Origin: an uncultured Eubacteriales bacterium | GTDB taxonomy: Bacteria; Bacillota; Clostridia; Oscillospirales; Oscillospiraceae | NCBI GenBank assembly: GCA_902496595.1 | Contig: CABVBV010000065.1 | Span: 1-11,245, forward strand | DNA: 11,245 nt | Direction of reading: 5' to 3' | In this document: in pieces, positions 6,415-11,245 of the stretch | Numbering within the stretch: the stretch's first letter is position 1 | Layout: every line of letters begins with the position of its first letter | Translations under genes and position numbers: made by a program | Notes under the pieces: model-generated | Databases searched by the model: none | Seen by the model: only the letters and a program-made list of their open reading frames with translations | What the model was told of the DNA's origin: nothing

Positions 6415-7621
6415 CGTACATCTCCTGCGTCACCGCGCCGTTTCCAATGAGCTCCGCATAGAACCTTCCGCTGCGTTTTATGCTCCGCTCCTGCGTCCCA
6501 TAGTCCGTGTGAACCAGGCCGAACCTCGCCGTATTGCCCTCAATCCACTCGAAGTTGTCGCAGAAGCACCAGTGATAGTACCGTTCAACCGGGGCGGGAC
6601 ACTCGACCGCAGCCTTCACGTGCTCGTAGATATAGCGGCATCGGAAGTCATCGTTCAGATCGCAGGTGCCGTTTTCTGTTATGTAAACCGGAGCGCCATA
6701 TTCCCTCCACATCCTGGTGCAGAGCTCGGCGAGGCCCTCGGGGTAGATCTCCCAGCCCAGGTCGTTGTGCGGGGAGTTCTTGCGCACTCCGTCGGCGAGG
6801 CCGGAGCAAGTTGAACGTGTATAATAGTTTATTGCGATATAGTCGTAATATCGGCCCTTGCCCGAGGCTCCGCGCATCATGGCCCTGGTCATGGCGGTCT
6901 GGAACAGAAATTCGGAGGTCTTTGCCGCCGCGACATGGGCGGGATTTTTGGGGTTTTCCGGCGCGAAGACTCTCAGGTGGTTTGCGAAACTGACCCTTGC
7001 GCCGGGCACGAGCCGGTGTATGAGTTCATACGCTTCAATATGGCAGGGTGTGAGTGCGGCCATGACGCGCAGCGCCGCCGGTATCGACCGGGTGCCCGGC
7101 GGCCAATCTCCGCTCATATATCCGTTCACGGCGTAGACGTTCGGCTCGTTGAGGGTTATCCAGCAGTCCGTCCAAGGCGCGAGCTTCGGCACGACGTATT
7201 CCACATATTCCAGAAAGGCAAGTTTTGCTCCCCGTGCCAGGAAGCCGCCCGAGCGCTCGAACCAGAGCGGATTTGAGAAGTGCCATAGCGTCACCATTGG
7301 TTTTATACCGAGGGAGCCCAGGTATTTGAGCTCTTCGACATAATGCTGTACGGCGCTCTCGTCGAAGACGCCGCGTTCCGGTTCGATGCGGCTCCACTCC
7401 AGGCCGAGACGGCAGCATTTGAGGCCCATCTCCGCCATAAGGTCTGCGTCCTCTCTCCAACGCTCCCAGTGCATGGTGGCGACGGACGGGTCGGAGCCGT
7501 CTCTTATATTGCCCCTGCGGTACCAGTCATACCAGTTATTATTTCTGTCGCCGCCTTCGACCTGCGTGGCGGCGCTGGATGCTCCCAGCAGCATATTTCC
7601 TATCGAAAACATTTCTCCCAT
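6377..7621 (-). CDS. GH1 family beta-glycosidase (beta-glucosidase-like)
   Basis: A cytoplasmic retaining beta-glycosidase of 414 residues, somewhat shorter than the usual 440-480 of family GH1. The N-terminus has the family motif SAATQVEG, whose Gln binds the sugar in subsite -1. The acid/base Glu159 is in TLNEPN, the nucleophile Glu316 in YITENG, and the substrate-binding NFEWIEG and RFG segments follow near 356-368. TLWHFSNPLWF at about 111-121 replaces the more common TLHHFDxPxWL. Nothing catalytic is missing; the shortness comes from trimmed loops, for example before DYIAINYY. The frame also allows a GTG at 7630, but AGGAGG is eight bases before the ATG at 7621, so that start is preferred. 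It is the first gene of a four-gene operon. The sugar specificity (glucoside, galactoside or 6-phospho form) is not certain. A symporter rather than a PTS in the operon argues for unphosphorylated substrates. Confidence 0.92.
   Translation of the reverse strand: MGEMFSIGNMLLGASSAATQVEGGDRNNNWYDWYRRGNIRDGSDPSVATMHWERWREDADLMAEMGLKCCRLGLEWSRIEPERGVFDESAVQHYVEELKYLGSLGIKPMVTLWHFSNPLWFERSGGFLARGAKLAFLEYVEYVVPKLAPWTDCWITLNEPNVYAVNGYMSGDWPPGTRSIPAALRVMAALTPCHIEAYELIHRLVPGARVSFANHLRVFAPENPKNPAHVAAAKTSEFLFQTAMTRAMMRGASGKGRYYDYIAINYYTRSTCSGLADGVRKNSPHNDLGWEIYPEGLAELCTRMWREYGAPVYITENGTCDLNDDFRCRYIYEHVKAAVECPAPVERYYHWCFCDNFEWIEGNTARFGLVHTDYGTQERSIKRSGRFYAELIGNGAVTQEMYDEYVKDQVYNIR
6422..6426 (-). promoter_or_regulatory. 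Ribosome binding site of the alpha-galactosidase gene
   Basis: AGGAG on the minus strand lies within the end of the GH1 coding sequence, seven bases before the ATG at 6414. It selects the first of two close Met codons and implies that ribosomes ending GH1 can feed the GH36 start. Confidence 0.65.
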
Positions 7622-7629
7622 CCGGCGCA

Positions 7630-7635
7630 CCTCCT
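7630..7635 (-). promoter_or_regulatory. Ribosome binding site deciding the GH1 start
   Basis: AGGAGG on the minus strand lies eight bases before the ATG at 7621. It overlaps the next possible start, a GTG at 7630, which it therefore rules out. Confidence 0.8.
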
Positions 7636-7644
7636 ATCCCGTCA

Positions 7645-7671
7645 ATAATAGCACATTTCAGCCGGATACAA
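7645..7671 (-). promoter_or_regulatory. Possible extended -10 promoter of the glycosidase operon
   Basis: On the minus strand TATTAT (7650-7645) is preceded directly by TGC, the extended -10 signature. A weak TTGTAT (7671-7666) lies 15 bases further upstream. Transcription would begin near 7638, only a few bases before the ribosome site, so the leader would be very short. No clear operator dyad or cre-like site is visible around it. The remaining bases between here and the hairpin at 7709 show no gene. Confidence 0.45.
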
Positions 7672-7708
7672 AAGACCAATAATACGCGAGGCTTTTTAAG
7701 CAGGCTGC

Positions 7709-7742
7709 GAAATGGCCGGGCGTTCCTTCGCCCGGCCATTTC
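7709..7742 (-). terminator. Strong hairpin terminator of the ribose operon
   Basis: The arms 7709-7722 and 7729-7742 form a perfect 14-bp stem rich in GC (core TGGCCGGGCG) around a six-base loop. On the minus strand it begins four bases after the TAA of the 77-residue protein gene. A short A-tract precedes it and a short T-tract (ATTTC) closes it, but the T-run is weak. Position and stem strength make a terminator separating the ribose operon from the glycosidase operon the best reading. The stem itself is symmetric, and no plus-strand gene is present. Confidence 0.7.
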
Positions 7743-7746
7743 CTCA

Positions 7747-7980
7747 TTATTCTTTATCTTTTTGCTCTTTCAGCTGTTTTCTGATATTCAGGACTATACT
7801 TACTGCTATGGCTATCTCAGCCGCCGCCATCACGGCCATGACGCAGATATAGACGGCTTCCGAGACTCCGGCCTCTCCAGCCCTGTGCAGCTCTACGAGC
7901 TTGAACATGATATACGGCAGGTAGAGTATGGCGAGGATCCTGATGACCAGGCCGCCGTTGAGTTTAACCCTGCTGCCCAT
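7747..7980 (-). CDS. Small two-helix membrane protein of unknown function
   Basis: A 77-residue protein that I do not recognise. Two hydrophobic segments are visible, about residues 11-29 and 43-65. They are joined by a short polar loop (ELHRAGEAGVSEA) and followed by a highly charged tail RKQLKEQKDKE. Basic residues at both ends predict a hairpin with both termini in the cytoplasm. The ATG at 7980 lies inside the end of rbsK, a 17-base overlap, with GGAG ten bases upstream, so it is probably translated together with rbsK. A terminator hairpin follows within four bases, which makes it the last gene of the ribose operon. The short overlap and clean hydrophobic pattern favour a real gene over a chance frame. 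A role in ribose transport or in membrane recruitment of the kinase would be speculation. Confidence 0.7.
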   Translation of the reverse strand: MGSRVKLNGGLVIRILAILYLPYIMFKLVELHRAGEAGVSEAVYICVMAVMAAAEIAIAVSIVLNIRKQLKEQKDKE

Positions 7981-8860
7981 ACTCGTCCAACTCCGAGGCG
8001 GAGGGTATCGACGGGGCGGCGCCCTTCCTCGACACCGCTATCGACGCCGCCCTTGCGGCCCTCAACAGCGATTCCTCTATGCTCCGTCCGTTCATCCAGC
8101 CCTCAAGGAAGAAGCCTGAGAACGTGTCGCCCGCAGCCGTCGTGTCCACCGCCTTCGTCGACACCGCGGGCTGGAACACCCTGCGCTCCGCGTCCGAGTA
8201 CCAGGCGCCGTCCGAGCCCAGCGTCAGGATGACGGCGGACTTCGGGTGGTTTTCGGCAAACCAATCGAGAATATGTTCCGGCTCGGTCGCCGGGATGCCG
8301 CTTATCTGGGAGCCCTCGAGCTCGTTTACCAGGAACAGGCTGACTTTATCGAGGTCGCAGCCAAGCACCGCCGAATCGAACGGGGACGGATTCAGGACTA
8401 CCTTCATGCCCCTGGAGTATGCCTCGTCCACTATCTTGTCCAGCAGGTTGACCTCGTTTTGGAGCAGGATCATGTCCTCAGAGCCGAAATTTGCGAGCAC
8501 TTCCTTTATGTACTCCGTCGTGACCGCACGGTTCGTGCCGCCGTAGACGATGATGCAGTTCTGGCCCTTGGCGTCCACCTGTATGACCGTATGGCCCGGG
8601 GCCGCGTCAGCGTGCCTTATGAGCGAGGTATCGACGCCGTTTTCCTCGAGCATATCGGTCAGGAGCTCGCCGCCCGTGCCGCAGATGCCCGCGTGCCAGA
8701 CCGGCAGGCCCGCCTTCGCCATGGCGACGGACTGGTTCAGCCCCTTGCCGCCCGCAAAAATCTCCCTTCCGCTCGAGAATATCGTCTCACCGGGAACGAC
8801 TATGTGCTCGAGCGAGTACACATAGTCGATATTCATGGAACCAAAGCACAGAGCTTTCAT
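7964..8860 (-). CDS. rbsK: Ribokinase (PfkB family)
   Basis: A 298-residue cytoplasmic kinase that phosphorylates D-ribose at O5 with ATP to give ribose 5-phosphate. Both PfkB signatures are present: GGKGLNQSVAMAKAG starting near residue 37, and DTTAAGDTFSGFF starting near 239, with the catalytic base Asp245 in AAGDTF. The N-terminal segment GSMNIDYVYSLEHIVVPGET matches the ribokinase pattern in which an early Asp and the PGET region contact the sugar. Asn and Glu of LVNELEG (about 177-183) fit the nucleotide and Mg region. The ATG at 8866 touches its own ribosome site, so the ATG six bases on, at 8860, is preferred, with AAGGGAG six bases upstream. The gene lies 20 bases after rbsD, which strongly supports ribose over other PfkB substrates such as fructose or nucleosides. 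Confidence 0.92.
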   Translation of the reverse strand: MKALCFGSMNIDYVYSLEHIVVPGETIFSSGREIFAGGKGLNQSVAMAKAGLPVWHAGICGTGGELLTDMLEENGVDTSLIRHADAAPGHTVIQVDAKGQNCIIVYGGTNRAVTTEYIKEVLANFGSEDMILLQNEVNLLDKIVDEAYSRGMKVVLNPSPFDSAVLGCDLDKVSLFLVNELEGSQISGIPATEPEHILDWFAENHPKSAVILTLGSDGAWYSDAERRVFQPAVSTKAVDTTAAGDTFSGFFLEGWMNGRSIEESLLRAARAASIAVSRKGAAPSIPSASELDEYGQQG

Positions 8861-8866
8861 GCCCAT

Positions 8867-8873
8867 CTCCCTT
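8867..8873 (-). promoter_or_regulatory. Ribosome binding site deciding the ribokinase start
   Basis: AAGGGAG on the minus strand directly abuts the ATG at 8866 but is six bases from the ATG at 8860. Only the second gives normal spacing. Confidence 0.65.
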
Positions 8874-8880
8874 CCCCGGC

Positions 8881-9276
8881 TCAGAAAATGCAGCCGGCTG
8901 TCAGTATAACGTTCGGATACGGTGTGAACTCGCCCGTGCGGATGACGAACTTCACGTTTGCCGTCCGCTTTTTGAGCTCCGTATGCGGTATCGTCTCACA
9001 GGGCAGGCCCGCCAGCTTTTCCTGCATATACTTGAGCAGCTCCGGATTCTTCTCGTCTATCTCCTCGGCGAGCGTATAGCTCTCGACGCAGGTCTCGGCC
9101 AGCACGGCGTCCATGGTCTGCTTGAAGCTCGGCACGCCGCCGACCAGCACGAGGTCGACTATCTCCACGCCCTTCGGTATGGGCATACCGGCGTCGGCTA
9201 TCATGAACTCGTCCTTGTGTCCCAGCGCGGTGATGAGGCCCATGAGCTGGGCGTTGAGTATACCGGTCTTTTTCAT
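8881..9276 (-). CDS. rbsD: D-ribose pyranase
   Basis: A 131-residue cytoplasmic enzyme that interconverts the beta-pyranose and beta-furanose forms of D-ribose, supplying the furanose used by ribokinase. Family landmarks fall at the standard positions: the MKKTGILN start, catalytic His20 in LGH, Asp28 in IADAGMPIP, His98 in PHTELK, and Tyr120 with Asn122 in YPNVIL. The length equals the family norm of about 131. The ATG at 9276 is one base after the rbsC stop (TGATATG), so translation is likely coupled. L-fucose mutarotase is a related family, but the motif set and the neighbouring ribokinase fit RbsD better. Confidence 0.96.
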   Translation of the reverse strand: MKKTGILNAQLMGLITALGHKDEFMIADAGMPIPKGVEIVDLVLVGGVPSFKQTMDAVLAETCVESYTLAEEIDEKNPELLKYMQEKLAGLPCETIPHTELKKRTANVKFVIRTGEFTPYPNVILTAGCIF

Positions 9277-9277
9277 A

Positions 9278-10318
9278 TCACTTCGCCTCGTTCTTGACGC
9301 GCAGGGCCATCTTGGCCTGCAGATTGCGCTGGTACTGGTCGATGACGACGGCGAGTATGATGACGCCGCCCTTGATGACGTTCTGCCAGAACTCGGTGAC
9401 GCCGCACATGGTCATGCCGTCGTTCAGGACGCCGATGACGAAGGCGCCGACGAAGGTGCCGCCGATTGTGCCGATGCCGCCGGCCATGGACGTGCCGCCG
9501 AGGACGGAGGCCGCGATGGCGTTCATTTCCCAGCCGTCGCCGCCCGCCGGGTGCGCGGCCATGAGCTGTGCGGTATTGATGATGCCGACCAGCGCGGCGC
9601 AGGCGCCGGAGAGCATATACACGTAGATCTTGACCCTGTCGGGCTTGATGCCGCTCATCTTCGCGGCGCGCTCATTGCCGCCGACGGCGTACACGTGCCA
9701 GCCGAAGGTGGTCTTGCGCAGCAGGATGGCCGTGATGACCGAGAGGATGACCAGCAGGATGGCGCCGACGGGTATGCCCGCGATGGACGAGCCCATGAAC
9801 TTGAGGCCGGTATTGCCCAGGCCCTCGTAGCCCGAGATATTGGAGAAGGTGGCGCCGCCGGAGATGATATTCGCGAAGCCGCGGCAGATATACATGGTGC
9901 CCAGTGTGGTGATGAACGGTGCGACGTGCAGCTTGGTGATGACCGCGCCGTTTACCCAGCCTATCAGGCAGCCGAGCAGGATGACTATCAGGATGACCAT
10001 GGGCACGCTGAAATACAGCGTGGAACCGCCGACGGTCAGGCCCTTCTGGATGAGGTAGCCGGCTATCATGCCGCCCAGGCCGACCACGCTGCCGACGGAC
10101 AGGTCGATGCCGCCCGTGATGACGACGTAGGTCATGCCGATGGCCAGGATGCCGTAGAGCGCGACGTGCTTCGCCACCATCATGAAGGTCGAGGCTGAGA
10201 AGAAGTTCGTGCTGAGCACGCTGAACAGCACCACGAGGATTATGAGGACTATGAAGGTACGGCCCTTCAGCAGGGTCATTATGAAATCGTTTTTATCATA
10301 CTGTTTCTTGGTTTTCAT
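9278..10318 (-). CDS. rbsC: Ribose ABC transporter permease
   Basis: A 346-residue inner membrane protein of the carbohydrate uptake transporter-2 class, which forms the channel of the ribose importer with RbsA and a binding protein. Eight to ten hydrophobic segments are visible. The family motif GGIDLSVGS is at residues 69-77, and the cytoplasmic coupling loop AVGGNERAAKMSGI at 211-224, where the ATPase docks. A Gly-rich stretch VLGGTSMAGGIGTIGG follows at 272-287. It is slightly longer than E. coli RbsC (321) because of a charged N-terminal extension of about 20 residues. The ATG at 10318 has GGGGAG seven bases upstream and lies 19 bases after rbsA. Related permeases carry xylose or galactose, but rbsD and rbsK directly downstream point to ribose. 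Confidence 0.93.
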   Translation of the reverse strand: MKTKKQYDKNDFIMTLLKGRTFIVLIILVVLFSVLSTNFFSASTFMMVAKHVALYGILAIGMTYVVITGGIDLSVGSVVGLGGMIAGYLIQKGLTVGGSTLYFSVPMVILIVILLGCLIGWVNGAVITKLHVAPFITTLGTMYICRGFANIISGGATFSNISGYEGLGNTGLKFMGSSIAGIPVGAILLVILSVITAILLRKTTFGWHVYAVGGNERAAKMSGIKPDRVKIYVYMLSGACAALVGIINTAQLMAAHPAGGDGWEMNAIAASVLGGTSMAGGIGTIGGTFVGAFVIGVLNDGMTMCGVTEFWQNVIKGGVIILAVVIDQYQRNLQAKMALRVKNEAK

Positions 10319-10337
10319 CTCGTCGCTCCCCTTTTAT

Positions 10338-11245
10338 TCAGGCTGTGGCCTCTGCGCCGGCGTCGGTGTGGTGCCCGGCGTAGGAGGCAAGGACAAGGTC
10401 GTCCTCGGTGAGTCCCTCGCCCGCCGTAAATTCGGCGGTCTTCACGCCGTTGGACAGCACCATTATCCTGTCCGCTATGTTCATTATCTCCTTCAGCTCC
10501 GAGGACACGACGATTATCGTCAGGCCCTGGTCGGCGTACTGGTGGATGATATCGAAGACCTCGGTCTTCGCGCCGATGTCTATGCCCCTCGAAGGCTCGT
10601 CCATGAGCAGGATCTTCGGCCCTATCAGCAGGCCCTTGCCGATGACCACCTTCTGCTGGTTGCCGCCCGAGAGCGAAAGGATGGGCAGCTTCTTGTCCGC
10701 GACCTTTATGTGTATGTCCTCGATGACCTTGTCCACGTCCTCGTCCTCGGCCTTCTGGCTGAGGAACAGGCGCTTCGCGTACTTCTTGAGGTTCGACAGC
10801 GAGGTATTCTTCTCGATGTCCATCGTCTGCACGAGGCCGGAGCCCTGCCTGTCCTCGGGCACGATGGCTATGCCCTTCTTTATCTGCTCCGAGGTCTGGC
10901 CTATCTTGAGCTTCTGGCCCTCGAGCCAGATATCGCCCGTGTGCTCGGGCCGCAGGCCCATGATGCACTCCATGAGCTCGCTCCGGCCCGCGCCCAAGAG
11001 GCCGTACACGCCGAATATCTCGCCCTTCTTGACCTCGAACTCCACGTTGTGCAGCAGCCAGCCGCCGCCCTTTTTCGGCAGGCTGAGGTTTTCGACCTTC
11101 AGCTCCACCGGCTGCTCCTTGAGGTCTATCGCCCGCGCCGTGCGGGTGTAGCTCTTGTTCTCGCCGACCATGTGCGTGACTATCCAGCTCAGCTGGATGT
11201 CCTTCACGTCCGCGTCCGCGACGTAGTGCCCGTCGCGCAGGATGG
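10338..11245 (-). CDS. rbsA: Ribose ABC transporter ATPase, C-terminal half (cut by window edge)
   Basis: The visible 301 residues are the end of a sugar importer ATPase of the RbsA/MglA/XylG type, which normally has about 500 residues and two nucleotide-binding domains in one chain. The frame stays open to the right edge, starting with the linker ILRDGHYVADADV. The second ATPase domain shows the P-loop GLLGAGRSE (11003-10977), the signature LSGGNQQKV (about 10673-10647) and Walker B ILLMDEPSRGID (about 10613-10578), followed by SSELKEI. The P-loop form GAGR without the usual Lys is normal for the second domain of this family, so it is not a defect. The protein peels off into a poorly conserved Ala-rich tail before the TGA. 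The truncation is a window effect, not a broken gene. Ribose specificity is inferred from the downstream genes. Confidence 0.94.
   Translation of the reverse strand, partial: ILRDGHYVADADVKDIQLSWIVTHMVGENKSYTRTARAIDLKEQPVELKVENLSLPKKGGGWLLHNVEFEVKKGEIFGVYGLLGAGRSELMECIMGLRPEHTGDIWLEGQKLKIGQTSEQIKKGIAIVPEDRQGSGLVQTMDIEKNTSLSNLKKYAKRLFLSQKAEDEDVDKVIEDIHIKVADKKLPILSLSGGNQQKVVIGKGLLIGPKILLMDEPSRGIDIGAKTEVFDIIHQYADQGLTIIVVSSELKEIMNIADRIMVLSNGVKTAEFTAGEGLTEDDLVLASYAGHHTDAGAEATA

Noticed and set aside
7643..7708. Catabolite-responsive (cre) or LacI-type operator before the glycosidase operon
   Set aside because: No convincing palindrome or cre consensus could be found; only short direct AGCCT repeats and a 4-bp stem are present.
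9113..10198. Plus-strand open frame of 361 codons rich in Ala, Asp and Gly
   Set aside because: Antisense shadow of rbsC and the start of rbsD; composition is typical of a reverse-frame artefact with no recognisable domain.
10977..11003. Degenerate P-loop (GAGR without Lys) as a sign of a broken ATPase
   Set aside because: This form is normal for the second nucleotide-binding domain of RbsA-type proteins.

Overview
The window looks like chromosomal DNA of a GC-rich, Gram-positive-type anaerobe of the Clostridia, probably a gut Oscillospiraceae-like bacterium. This is inferred from strong AGGAGG-type ribosome sites, the high GC content, the melibiose-type (GPH) sugar symporter beside cytoplasmic glycosidases, and a secreted GLUG-repeat protein. 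No rRNA or marker gene is present, so the taxonomy is a guess. Every supported gene lies on the minus strand, so the window reads from right to left in transcription order. No tRNA, CRISPR array, insertion sequence or phage gene was recognised.

Region 1 (11245 to about 7709): the 3' part of a ribose uptake and activation operon, in the order rbsA (ATPase, cut by the window edge), rbsC (permease), rbsD (ribose pyranase), rbsK (ribokinase) and a 77-residue two-helix membrane protein of unknown function. Gaps are 1 to 20 bases, and the last gene overlaps rbsK by 17 bases. A strong GC-rich hairpin just after the last stop codon ends the unit. The ribose-binding protein RbsB and any regulator are not in the window.

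Region 2 (about 7671 to 1510): a four-gene, tightly coupled glycoside-use operon in the order GH1 beta-glycosidase, GH36 alpha-galactosidase, peptidase T and GPH-family cation:glycoside symporter. Junctions are a 38-base overlap, a 4-base ATGA overlap, and a TGA stop one base from a probable TTG start. A possible promoter with an extended -10 precedes the GH1 gene. Neither glycosidase has a signal peptide, so the inferred scheme is import of intact glycosides by the symporter followed by cytoplasmic hydrolysis. The tripeptidase sitting between these genes is the odd member.

Region 3 (1509 to 1): a 156-base intergenic stretch with a possible promoter, a 16-base palindrome followed by five T residues, and a perfect 15-bp hairpin. 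It leads into a secreted GLUG-repeat surface protein whose 3' end is off the window. The GLUG repeats are encoded by near-identical in-frame tandem DNA repeats and carry regularly placed cysteines.

Most of the window is ordinary sugar metabolism. The most interesting points are the uncharacterised membrane protein at the end of the ribose operon, the glycosidase-tripeptidase-symporter coupling, and the repetitive surface-protein gene with its structured leader.
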